This document shows, piece by piece, positions 1 through 7,283 of a DNA stretch of 15,628 nt. The stretch's first letter is position 1; each line of letters starts with the position of its first letter. Origin of the DNA: an uncultured Clostridia bacterium (GTDB lineage Bacteria; Bacillota; Clostridia; TANB77; CAG-508). The stretch is taken from positions 1-15,628 of the forward strand of contig CAKOVK010000027.1 in assembly GCA_934121925.1 (NCBI GenBank), given 5' to 3'. Both the position numbers and the translations under genes were made by a program. Below the pieces are notes generated by a model. It was not told the DNA's origin, searched no databases, and worked only from the letters and a program-made list of their open reading frames with translations.

Positions 1-187
1 TCATATAGAAGAACAATTTCTACCTCAAGCTCAATCCATTCGCAACGTTTTTTCCATTTTTAATATTTTAATTTTTTTAAATAATTTACTTGCACAAATT
101 ACAATTTTTTTGTCAAATTTATGCATAAATTTAACAATTACACAAATAATAGATTTAATTCAAATTGTTAATAAAGGAGGGAAAATT

Positions 188-743
188 TTGAAAGCAACAG
201 GTGTAGTTAGAAGAATAGATGACTTAGGAAGAATTGTTATTCCTAAGGAAATAAGAAGAACCTTGCGTATAAAAGAAGGTGATCCCCTAGAAATTTTTAC
301 AGATAAAGAAGGAGAAGTAATTTTGAAAAAATATTCTCCAATAGGTGAACTTTCTGAATTTGCAACTGGTTATGCAGAAACACTTTCCAAAACAACAGGT
401 CACATTGCTTGTATAACCGATAAAGATTCTGTAATTGCTGTCTCTGGCGGTTCTAAGAAAGAATTTTTAGAGCAATCTTTAAGTCCAGAATTAGAAAAAG
501 TAATGGAAAACAAAGAAATTTATACAAGTAAAGAAAATAATGAAATTGCATTACCTATAACTCAGAATGATAATAAACAAAGAAAATATAATTCTCAAGT
601 TATATACCCTATAATTTCTGATGGAGATGTAATACGGTAGTGTTATTTTACTATCTAAAGAACAAAATACTAAAATGGGAGATATTGAACTAAAAGTAGT
701 TCAATCAGCTGCTGGTTTTTTAAGTAGCCAAATGGAAATTTAA
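188..743 (+). CDS. spoVT: Stage V sporulation protein T (SpoVT), with +1 frameshift at codon 150
   Basis: SpoVT is an AbrB-family regulator that tunes sigma-G-dependent genes in the forespore. The start is TTG at 188, set by the AAAGGAGGG ribosome site at 173-181; upstream in-frame codons are low-complexity and not SpoVT-like. Residues 1-50 form the swapped-hairpin DNA-binding domain (KATGVVRRIDDLGRIVIPKE, then RRTLRIKEGDPLEIF), nearly identical to the B. subtilis protein. Residues about 56-184 match the GAF-like sensor domain. The zero frame stops at 638-640 directly after an in-frame CGG (635-637). Omitting C635 gives GDVI-G-SVILLSKEQN and runs to TAA at 741-743, ending QSAAGFLSSQMEI as in other SpoVT proteins. 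The total of 184 residues is normal for the family. The break is one of five identical ones in this window, so I annotate one gene, not a pseudogene. Confidence 0.95.
635..638 (+). other. +1 frameshift site CGGT in spoVT
   Basis: The sequence reads gta ata CGG TAG in frame zero and gta ata (C) GGT AGT in frame +1. Gly is expected here from the B. subtilis SpoVT sequence around GDPIGAVVIF. The stop codon follows the CGG immediately, so a full-length protein requires the shift exactly here. Confidence 0.85.
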
Positions 744-745
744 TT

Positions 746-853
746 GAGAATCCGTTCGAAACTATTTCTTAAGAAAAGGTGGCTTTGCTACACTTTTCTT
801 CTTGCCGATTTAATTTTTCGACTAAAAGGAGAAATAGCTCCGAGCGGATTCTT
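746..853 (+). repeat. Imperfect long inverted repeat enclosing a conserved hairpin (element copy A)
   Basis: Starting 3 bases after the spoVT stop, an arm at 747-769 pairs with 830-852 over about 23 positions, with one G-U and two A-C mismatches. Inside is a second hairpin: 771-778 pairs with 793-800 and GTGGC (779-783) with GCTAC (787-791), with a TTT loop and a bulged A792. A tail follows that begins CTTGCCGATTTAATTT (801-816). The inner hairpin and tail resemble two other copies in this window (8329-8407 minus and 14957-15032 plus). There is no U-tract, so it is not an ordinary terminator. It could be a small mobile or REP-like element or a structured 3'UTR RNA. Confidence 0.7.
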
Positions 854-880
854 GACATTATTTATTATTAGCTATAAAAT
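852..880 (+). promoter_or_regulatory. Sigma-A-type promoter for the HD-GYP gene
   Basis: TTGACA (852-857) and TAAAAT (875-880) are separated by 17 bases. The -35 box overlaps the right arm of the preceding inverted repeat. Confidence 0.6.
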
Positions 881-916
881 TAAATTGTAATAATTTTAAT
901 TTTAGGAGATACACAA

Positions 917-1855
917 ATGAAGGAAGAATTTAATTTTTATAGTAAAACCAATCTAAAATCTTATAATTTAAATGAAACAATGCGTTACCAATTAGGTATG
1001 TTAGACTCACTAGATGTCTTCACTAGAAAACATTCTGAAAATGTCGCTAACATTACTTGCCGTTTATGTGAGTATTTACATATGAATATTGATTTTACAG
1101 TTTATTGTACTACTTGTGCATATTTACATGACATCGGAAAATTATTTATTCCTCCAAAAATCTTACAAAAGAATGGGCCTTTAACAGATGAAGAATATGA
1201 AATTATTAAAACCCACACTACCATTGGATATAAAATGTGTATGGATGACCCTAAACTTCGCCCATATGCTGCTGGTCCAATATATCATCATGAGTCATTG
1301 AATGGAACAGGCTATCCTAGGGGGCTAACAAAAAAAGATATTCCTATAGAAGGTCAAATTATAAGAGTTGCAGATGAATTTGATGCAATCGTTAGCAAAA
1401 GGCAATATAAAACTCACATTGGTATTACAGATACATTAAAACTTTTAATAGAAGAAGCTCAACCTGTTGTTCCTAAATCAGTAGCATTAAAAAGTATGGA
1501 AGAAAATGCAAAAATAGGTAAAATAAATCCTAAAGTTGTAAGAGCCTTATTTAAAGTTGTAATAGATGATATTAATTATGAAATTAGCGGTATTTTTGAT
1601 TATACAAAGTATCTAGACAATCAAATTAAAAGACTAGAACAAATTAATAATTATAATATAAAAAAAGAAAGAACAGCTAAAGAGAAAAAGAAAGATTATT
1701 ATGCTGCTTGTATGAAAGCTATGTTTGAAAAAGGTGAAGATTTCAGGAACTATAAATATGTTTTAGAAGAATATAGAACAGCATATTTAAAAAGGAAAGA
1801 AATTATAGATAATCTATTTGATGAAATAAAAATAATAAAAAGATTAAGAGTTTAA
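917..1855 (+). CDS. Stand-alone HD-GYP domain phosphohydrolase
   Basis: This 312-residue protein has an HD-GYP-type metal-dependent phosphohydrolase core, a family that includes cyclic di-GMP phosphodiesterases. Visible metal or active-site residues are H39 in TRKHSENVA, H71-D72 in LHDIGK, H100, H124-H125 in the HHE motif and D153 in VADEFDA. The GYP motif reads HHESLNGTGYPRGL, with Asn where many family members have Asp. There is no membrane segment, receiver or PAS domain. Residues about 200-312 form a charged, probably helical tail (KKERTAKEKKKDYY region) of unknown role. The start is ATG 917 with TTAGGAGA at 902-909. It is monocistronic with its own promoter and ends in a bidirectional terminator. 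Cyclic dinucleotide hydrolysis is inferred from family; the substrate cannot be read from the sequence. Confidence 0.85.
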   Translation: MKEEFNFYSKTNLKSYNLNETMRYQLGMLDSLDVFTRKHSENVANITCRLCEYLHMNIDFTVYCTTCAYLHDIGKLFIPPKILQKNGPLTDEEYEIIKTHTTIGYKMCMDDPKLRPYAAGPIYHHESLNGTGYPRGLTKKDIPIEGQIIRVADEFDAIVSKRQYKTHIGITDTLKLLIEEAQPVVPKSVALKSMEENAKIGKINPKVVRALFKVVIDDINYEISGIFDYTKYLDNQIKRLEQINNYNIKKERTAKEKKKDYYAACMKAMFEKGEDFRNYKYVLEEYRTAYLKRKEIIDNLFDEIKIIKRLRV

Positions 1856-1872
1856 TCCCTCTTAATCTTTTA
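1837..1872. terminator. Bidirectional terminator between convergent genes
   Basis: A perfect 13-bp stem (1838-1850 with 1859-1871, 8-base loop) has A-rich and T-rich flanks suited to both directions. It overlaps the last codons of the HD-GYP gene and the stop codon of the desulfurase gene. Confidence 0.8.
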
Positions 1873-3037
1873 TTTTCTTTAAATATTCAGGTGACATATT
1901 CCTTAGTTTTTGTACTATTATTTCTAGATTATCTACTAAATAGTCTACATCTTCTTTATTATTTTCATCACCAAAAGTTATTCTTAAAGATCCATTTGCC
2001 AATTCATCTTCTAAGCCAATGGCCATTAATACATGTGATGGTTCTGAAGAACCTGTGTTACACGCTGAGCCACTAGATGCACATATTCCAACTGCATCTA
2101 AATTTAGCAGTAATGACTCTCCATCAACAAATCTAAAAGACACATTAGCATTACCTGGTAATCTTCTCTTTCTGTCCCCATTTATTTTTACATAAGGTAT
2201 TCTTTCCTCTATTTGTTCAAAATAATAGTCTCTTAATTTTATTAATTTATTATTATACTCATCTAAGTTTTGTTCTGCTAATTCTATTGCTTTTCCTAGT
2301 CCTACTATTCCTGCAACATTTTCAGTTCCTGCTCTTAAATTCTTTTCTTGGTGTCCTCCATCCTGTAATTTTTTGCATCTAATGCCCTCTCTTTTATATA
2401 AAGCTCCTACTCCTTTTGGTCCATAAAATTTATGTGCAGACATAGATAATAAATCAATATTCATTTGTTTTACATCTATTTTAACATTCCCAACAGCTTG
2501 AACGCTATCTGTATGAAATAACACACCATATTTTTTAGCTATTTTTCCTATTTCTTCTATTGGCTCAATACTACCTATTTCATTATTTGCAAACATTATA
2601 CTTATTAGTATTGTTTCATTGGTTATTGCATTTTCTAATTCATTTAAATCTATTATTCCATCGCTGTTGACATTCAAATATGTTACCCTAAATCCTTCTT
2701 GTTCTAAGCTTCTGCAAGCATCTATAACTGCATGATGTTCTATTTTACTAGTTATTATATGATTTCCTTTTTCCCTATTTGCATAAGCAATTCCTTTTAC
2801 TGCAAGATTATCGCTTTCACTTCCGCAACTTGTAAAATATATTTCTTTTGGCATGCAGTTAATTGCTTTTGCTACTTTTTCTCTTGCCTCTTCTATTGCC
2901 CTTTTTGAATCTCTTCCAATGCCATACATTGCTGAAGCATTTCCATATTCTATGCTAAAATATGGAAGCATTTCTTTTAATACTTCTTCTTTTACTGCTG
3001 TTGTTGCAGCATGATCAAAATATAAATTTTGTTGCAT
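1862..3037 (-). CDS. Cysteine desulfurase, NifS/IscS type
   Basis: This is a 391-residue pyridoxal-phosphate enzyme that takes sulfur from L-cysteine for Fe-S clusters or tRNA thiolation. The fold-type I signature is complete: the N-terminal YFDHAATT, PLP-stacking H101 in IEHHAVID, D177 and Q180 in HTDSVQAVG, Schiff-base K203 in SAHKFYGPKG, and catalytic C326 on the mobile loop SSGSACNTGSSEPSHV. That long loop with SGSAC is typical of the NifS/IscS group rather than the SufS group. ATG 3037 has GAGGGGAT just upstream (3042-3048). No iscU/nifU scaffold, IscR-like regulator or mnmA gene adjoins it, so the sulfur acceptor cannot be inferred. I leave the symbol blank because NifS and IscS names are used interchangeably for such clostridial proteins. 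Confidence 0.95.
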   Translation of the reverse strand: MQQNLYFDHAATTAVKEEVLKEMLPYFSIEYGNASAMYGIGRDSKRAIEEAREKVAKAINCMPKEIYFTSCGSESDNLAVKGIAYANREKGNHIITSKIEHHAVIDACRSLEQEGFRVTYLNVNSDGIIDLNELENAITNETILISIMFANNEIGSIEPIEEIGKIAKKYGVLFHTDSVQAVGNVKIDVKQMNIDLLSMSAHKFYGPKGVGALYKREGIRCKKLQDGGHQEKNLRAGTENVAGIVGLGKAIELAEQNLDEYNNKLIKLRDYYFEQIEERIPYVKINGDRKRRLPGNANVSFRFVDGESLLLNLDAVGICASSGSACNTGSSEPSHVLMAIGLEDELANGSLRITFGDENNKEDVDYLVDNLEIIVQKLRNMSPEYLKKIKD

Positions 3038-3110
3038 AATATCCCCTCAATTTTATTTTTCTTATATTATATATTATGCATAAATTTATAAAATATTTTC
3101 TATATTCAAC

Positions 3111-3144
3111 AAAAAAAGATTGAAACTAATAATTTCAATCTTTT
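3111..3144 (-). terminator. Rho-independent terminator of the small membrane-protein gene
   Basis: A perfect 12-bp stem (3114-3125 with 3133-3144, 7-base loop) ends in a run of T on the minus strand. It overlaps the stop codon of the upstream gene (3143-3145). Confidence 0.8.
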
Positions 3145-3475
3145 AATTTTGATACCATCTAGCAACTTTAATATTTTTATATTTATCAAGAACATCCATA
3201 TATTTTTGATATTCATCTTCCCAAAGTAAATTTGGTACTTTATCAAATGCATCAAATACTTTCTCTGCCTCTGACAAAAAAATCAATTGCTCTTGCGCTG
3301 TTAATTTTTCATACTTTCTTGCGAATCTATATAATTTATCTAACATTTGGTTTGCTTCTATAAAGCCCCAAAAATCTTTTACTTTTATTCCTGCCAATTT
3401 TATTTGTGCAATTGCAAATAAAACTAATGCAACTATTAATACTATTAATATGTATATAAATATTATAACTGCCAT
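3143..3475 (-). CDS. Small membrane-anchored protein of unknown function
   Basis: I do not recognise this family. ATG 3475 is the better start: AAGGTG (3482-3487 on this strand) lies 6 bases upstream, whereas the longer GTG start at 3484 falls inside that site. The 110-residue product begins with one hydrophobic helix (about residues 1-25, AVIIFIYILIVLIVALVLF). The remaining acidic and aromatic, probably helical domain contains FWGFIEANQMLDKLYRFARKY and KVPNLLWEDEYQKYMDVL. An N-in single-pass topology with a cytoplasmic domain is plausible. It is monocistronic, with its own promoter and terminator. Confidence 0.75.
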   Translation of the reverse strand: MAVIIFIYILIVLIVALVLFAIAQIKLAGIKVKDFWGFIEANQMLDKLYRFARKYEKLTAQEQLIFLSEAEKVFDAFDKVPNLLWEDEYQKYMDVLDKYKNIKVARWYQN

Positions 3476-3510
3476 CTTTTGCACCTTCTCTTTTTCCTAA
3501 GTATGAATTT

Positions 3511-3539
3511 ATTATACCATACCCTTCCAGATTTGGCAA
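3511..3539 (-). promoter_or_regulatory. Sigma-A promoter of the small membrane-protein gene
   Basis: On the minus strand, TTGCCA (3534-3539) is 17 bases from TATAAT (3511-3516), and a TG one base before the -10 gives an extended -10. Confidence 0.75.
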
Positions 3540-3565
3540 TTATTATGGTTTTTATTTTTTTGTTG

Positions 3566-3574
3566 TGCTATAAT
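3566..3574 (+). promoter_or_regulatory. Extended -10 promoter of the CDF transporter gene
   Basis: TGC-TATAAT lies about 50 bases before the start codon. I see no convincing -35, which fits an extended -10 promoter. Confidence 0.5.
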
Positions 3575-3624
3575 TGTTTCATTATGATTAAAATATAAAT
3601 AGTGAAAAATCTAAGGAGGGTTTT

Positions 3625-4483
3625 ATGGATAGATTTAAAAGCGCCAAAATTGCAGGAATATTAGGTATTTTTGGAAATATATTTTTGCTAATTATCAAGG
3701 CTTCTGTTGGCTTTATTAGCAAAAGTCAGGCAATGATTGCAGATAGTGTAAATAGTGCTGGCGATATTTTTGCTTCATTAATGACTTTTATAGGTAATAA
3801 AATTGCAAGTAAACCTGGTGATGATAATCATAATTTTGGTCATGGGAAATCTGAATATATATTTTCCTTCTTAATTAGTATTTCTATGATTGCAGTTTCT
3901 ATAAAACTCTTAATAGATGCTATAAGTTCTTTGATTTTAAGAAATGAACTTACTTATTCTATATATTTAGTTCTTGTATGTATTGTAACTATTATTACTA
4001 AAATGTTTTTATTTATATATACAAATAAATTAAATAAAAAATCCAATAATATATTGTTAAAAGCAAATGCCAAAGATCATTTTAATGACTGCATTGTAAC
4101 CACCTTTACTCTAATTTCTATTTTACTTGCTTCATTAGGCATTTATTGGTTTGATGGCATTGTTGGTATTGGAATTGCTATATGGATATGTTATTCACGG
4201 AATTAAGATTTTTATTGAAAGTTACAATGTACTTATGGATATTTCTGTAGATGAAGATACAAAAGATTTAATTTTAAATTTAATTCATAATTATAAGGAT
4301 ATTAAACAAATAGGCAATTTATATTCTACACCTTCTGGTTATAAATATATTATTATATTAACAATATTTGTGGATGGAAATATGTCCACTTTTAATAGCC
4401 ATAAACTAGCTGATGATTTAGAACAAGACATAAAAAAATTGGACAATGTAGCAGATGTGATTATTCATGTAAATCCTGTATAG
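3625..4483 (+). CDS. Cation diffusion facilitator (CDF) metal exporter, with +1 frameshift at codon 192
   Basis: The membrane part and the cytoplasmic dimerisation domain are in different frames that join at CGG 4198-4200. Skipping C4198 gives CYS-G-IKIFIESYNVLMD, the usual link between the last transmembrane helix and the C-terminal domain. The joined 285-residue length is normal for CDF proteins. TM2 carries ADSVNSAGDIFASL (D40, N43, D47) and TM5 carries D151/D155 in AKDHFND. These DxxxD/NxxxD-like sites resemble Mn/Fe-type members more than Zn-type HxxxD, but the metal is an inference. A glycine- and histidine-containing loop (DDNHNFGHGKSEY, residues 66-78) follows TM2. ATG 3625 has AAGGAGGG at 3613-3620. 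Without the shift the product would lack its whole C-terminal domain. A terminator follows. Confidence 0.9.
4198..4201 (+). other. +1 frameshift site CGGA in the CDF gene
   Basis: Frame zero is tat tca CGG AAT TAA, stopping two codons later. Frame +1 is tat tca (C) GGA ATT AAG, giving YS-G-IK and continuing through the C-terminal domain to 4483. Confidence 0.85.
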
Positions 4484-4485
4484 CC

Positions 4486-4528
4486 AAAAGAAAGCAATAA
4501 CAATATTTTATGTTACTGCTTTCTTTTT
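4486..4528 (+). terminator. Terminator after the CDF gene
   Basis: A 16-bp stem (4486-4501 with 4512-4527, one mismatch) is followed by T residues on the plus strand. A shorter T-run on the other side could also serve leftward transcripts from clpC. Confidence 0.8.
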
Positions 4529-4533
4529 GAAAA

Positions 4534-4686
4534 TTATTTCTTGTACTTGGCTCTCGTCGCCATCCCGCCTCTTATGTGCCGTTCTTCTTTATTAAGATCT
4601 AAAAGCTCTCTTACTTTCCTATATAAAGCTATGTCAATACGCTTCAACTTTACACTGAGATCGTGATGTATCGTGCTCTTTTTTTG
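4534..4686 (-). pseudogene. spoIIID: 5'-truncated spoIIID remnant
   Basis: The minus strand encodes KKSTIHHDLSVKLKRI, a middle stretch ending in the arginine of ERHIRGG, then MATRAKYKK and a stop (4534-4536). This matches residues about 34-81 of SpoIIID, the mother-cell sporulation regulator, including the recognition-helix start (KSTVHKDL) and the RHLRGGEATKLKYK end. The first roughly 33 residues are missing: in-frame TGA lies just upstream, no start codon exists, and the homology stops at a run of A only about 20 bases after the clpC stop. By my count it is near 39% GC, clearly above its surroundings, with codons such as GCG, ACG, GGG and CTC. It contains the only in-frame CGG in the window that fits arginine. 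It looks like a rearrangement or transfer scar and is unlikely to be expressed. Confidence 0.8.
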
Positions 4687-4701
4687 TCAATATTTAAAAA
4701 A

Positions 4702-7155
4702 TTATTGCTTGCTTACTTTTACTTTTATCTTAATACTGTCATCCTTTGCTGTTACTTTAGCTGTATCTCCGTTTTTTAAGTTTCCGTCTAGAATTTCTTC
4801 TGCAATTTTATCTTCTAACATAGTTTGAATTGCTCTTCTTAAAGGTCTAGCTCCATAATTTGTGTCTGTTCCTTTTTTTATAATTAATTCTTTTGCTGAT
4901 TTATCTATTTCTAATTTAATCTCTTTTTCTTCTAGTCTTTTCTTTATTTGTTTTAACATAATATCTACAATTTGAGTCAATTCTTCCTCTGTTAGTTTGT
5001 GGAATACAATTATTTCATCAATACGGTTTATAAATTCTGGTCTAAATTGTTTCTTTAATTCAGCCATAACTTCTTTTTTGATTTCTTCATATTCTTTATC
5101 ATTTTTTTCTTCATTTGCTCCTGCAAAACCTAATGATTTTTTATCTGTTATTAATCTTGCACCTATATTAGAAGTCATTATAATTACGCAGTTTTTAAAG
5201 TTTACTGTTCTTCCATGTGCATCTGTAAGTCTTCCATCATCTAGTATTTGCAATAGCATATTCAAAACATCTGGATGAGCTTTTTCTATTTCATCAAATA
5301 GAATTACTGAATATGGTTTTCTTCTAACTTTTTCTGTTAAACCTCCGCCCTCATCAAATCCAACATATCCTGGAGGCGAACCAATCATTTTAGAAGTAGA
5401 ATGGCTCTCCATATATTCAGACATATCTACTCTTATTATTGCGTTTTCATCTCCAAATAGGTTTTCTGCTAAAGCTTTAGATAGCTCAGTTTTACCAACA
5501 CCTGTTGGTCCTAGGAACATAAATGAGCCTATTGGTCTGTTTGGATCTTTTAATCCTACTCTGCTTCTTTTTATAGCTTTTGCAACAGCATTTACTGCTT
5601 CTTCTTGCCCTATTACTCTTTCATGTAAAGATTTTTCTAAATTTTTAAGTTTTTCGTTCTCATTTTGAGTAATTTTTTGAACAGGAATTCCTGTACTTAA
5701 AGCTACAACTTCTGCTATATCTTCTGCAGTTATATTCCTTACATTTTTTATATTTTTGTTTTTCCAACTATCTTTTTCTTTTTGCAATTTTTCTTTTTGC
5801 TTATGCTCTTTATCTCTAAGCTCTGCTGCTTTTTCAAAATCTTGCACAGTTATTGCTTCTTCTTTTTCTTTTTCTGTTTTTTCTATTTCTTCTTCCAATT
5901 TTTTTATTTTATCTGGTTCTGTATATGTTTTTAGTCTTGCTTTAGATGATGCTTCATCAATTAAATCTATTGCTTTATCTGGTAAGAATCTATCTGTTAT
6001 ATATCTTGTAGATAATTTTACAGCAGCTTCAATTGCTTCATCTGTAATCTTAACATTATGATGTGCCTCGTATTTATCTCTTAGTCCCTTTAATATTTCT
6101 ATACTATCTTCAGTATTTGGCTCATCTACTGTAACAGGTTGAAATCTTCTTTCTAACGCACTATCTTTTTCTATATATTTTCTATACTCATTTAATGTTG
6201 TTGCACCTATTATTTGAACTTCTCCTCTTGCAAGTAATGGTTTTAGAATGTTTGCTGCGTCTATTGCTCCTTCTGCTGCTCCAGCTCCAACTATTGTATG
6301 AATTTCATCTATAAATAATATTACGTCTCCAGCCTTTTTTACTTCTTTCAATGCCTTTTTTATTCTTTCTTCAAAGTCACCTCTGTACTTTGCCCCAGCT
6401 ACCATTCCAGATATATCAAGAGTTACTACTCTTTTGTCTTTTAAAATTTCTGGAACATTTCCTTCCACTATTTTTTCCGCCAAGCCTTCTACAACAGCAG
6501 TTTTACCAACACCTGGCTCACCAATTAAGCATGGGTTATTTTTAGTTCTTCTAGATAATATTTGTATTATTCTTTCTATTTCCTTTTTTCTTCCAATAAC
6601 AGGATCTAATTTTCCTTCTCTTGCTTCTTTAGTTAAATCATTTCCAAATTGGTTAAGAGTTTGTGTAGAATTATAGCTATTTGGTTTGCCTGAATTTTTG
6701 CTTTGTTCTTCCCCACTTTCAGATTCATTTATTACTTTTACTATCTCATTATATAATTTTTGTGGATTTACATTTAAGTCAAGCATAATTCTTACTGCAA
6801 TGCTATCTGCCTCTCTCATAATTCCAATTAATAAATGCTCTGTTCCTATATATTCTGAACCTAATCTTCTTGCCTCTCTAAAAGCATTTTCTATTACTCT
6901 TTTAGTTCTTGGTGTAAACCCAATAGTTTGATTTTGCGATGCTTCTCCTGTTCCTATTAGTTCTTCTATTTTATCTACTACTTTTTCTTCTGTTACTCCT
7001 TGGTTTTCCAAGACTTTACTAGCAATTCCGCTTCCTTCTTTTACTAATCCGTATAGTAAATGTTCTGTTCCTATATAGTTGTGTCCTAATTCAATTGCCA
7101 TTTCATTTGCTATTTCAAGAGCCTTTTCTGCCCTTGCTGTAAATTTATATGTCAT
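4702..7155 (-). CDS. clpC: ClpC AAA+ unfoldase of the ClpCP protease
   Basis: ClpC (817 residues) unfolds proteins and threads them into ClpP; in Firmicutes it degrades McsB-marked phosphoarginine proteins. The order is: two N-terminal Clp repeats (to about residue 145), AAA1 with Walker A GEPGVGKT and Walker B LFIDEIH, the UVR motif in the middle domain (VQDFEKAAELRDKE), AAA2 with Walker A GPTGVGKT and Walker B VILFDEIEKAHPD, the ClpP-docking loop KKSLGFAGA, and the C-terminal small domain. ATG 7155 is chosen because AAGGAGGG (7164-7171) lies 8 bases upstream; an upstream GTG lies inside that site. It is the last gene of the ctsR operon, separated from mcsB by 128 bases containing a palindromic repeat. 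No CGG codon is in frame. Confidence 0.98.
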   Translation of the reverse strand: MTYKFTARAEKALEIANEMAIELGHNYIGTEHLLYGLVKEGSGIASKVLENQGVTEEKVVDKIEELIGTGEASQNQTIGFTPRTKRVIENAFREARRLGSEYIGTEHLLIGIMREADSIAVRIMLDLNVNPQKLYNEIVKVINESESGEEQSKNSGKPNSYNSTQTLNQFGNDLTKEAREGKLDPVIGRKKEIERIIQILSRRTKNNPCLIGEPGVGKTAVVEGLAEKIVEGNVPEILKDKRVVTLDISGMVAGAKYRGDFEERIKKALKEVKKAGDVILFIDEIHTIVGAGAAEGAIDAANILKPLLARGEVQIIGATTLNEYRKYIEKDSALERRFQPVTVDEPNTEDSIEILKGLRDKYEAHHNVKITDEAIEAAVKLSTRYITDRFLPDKAIDLIDEASSKARLKTYTEPDKIKKLEEEIEKTEKEKEEAITVQDFEKAAELRDKEHKQKEKLQKEKDSWKNKNIKNVRNITAEDIAEVVALSTGIPVQKITQNENEKLKNLEKSLHERVIGQEEAVNAVAKAIKRSRVGLKDPNRPIGSFMFLGPTGVGKTELSKALAENLFGDENAIIRVDMSEYMESHSTSKMIGSPPGYVGFDEGGGLTEKVRRKPYSVILFDEIEKAHPDVLNMLLQILDDGRLTDAHGRTVNFKNCVIIMTSNIGARLITDKKSLGFAGANEEKNDKEYEEIKKEVMAELKKQFRPEFINRIDEIIVFHKLTEEELTQIVDIMLKQIKKRLEEKEIKLEIDKSAKELIIKKGTDTNYGARPLRRAIQTMLEDKIAEEILDGNLKNGDTAKVTAKDDSIKIKVKVSKQ

Positions 7156-7194
7156 AAAAATCACCCTCCTTATTAAATTTTGATTTGTTTAGCT

Positions 7195-7270
7195 CAGGGT
7201 GAATTCAGGACAGTTCCCAAAATCCCCAAGTTTGGTGACTTTAAGGGACAGTCCCTAGAATTCCCCCTTG
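7195..7270. repeat. REP/MITE-like imperfect palindrome in the mcsB-clpC gap
   Basis: The arm at 7195-7218 (CAGGGTGAATTC, then AGGACAGTTCCC) is the imperfect reverse complement of 7245-7270 (GGGACAGTCCCT, then AGAATTCCCCCTTG). The arms are about 25 bases long around a 26-base centre. It is much more G+C-rich than its surroundings. GGGACAGTCCC-type palindromes resemble REP sequences seen near TnpA-REP transposases, but no transposase is present here. It would form a strong hairpin in the operon mRNA just before the clpC ribosome site. Confidence 0.65.
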
Positions 7271-7283
7271 CGCAAATTACAAT

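Noticed and set aside
2..187. Open frame upstream of and continuous with spoVT
   Set aside because: It is low-complexity and AT-driven, with no ribosome site, and SpoVT homology begins exactly at TTG 188 behind AAAGGAGGG. I see no supported gene in 1-187.
746..853. Riboswitch or T-box upstream of the HD-GYP gene
   Set aside because: I see no known aptamer or T-box consensus, and a good promoter begins only at the right arm, so the structure is mostly outside the HD-GYP transcript.
4997..6931. Several plus-strand open frames opposite clpC
   Set aside because: They are antisense shadows of a complete, highly conserved ClpC.
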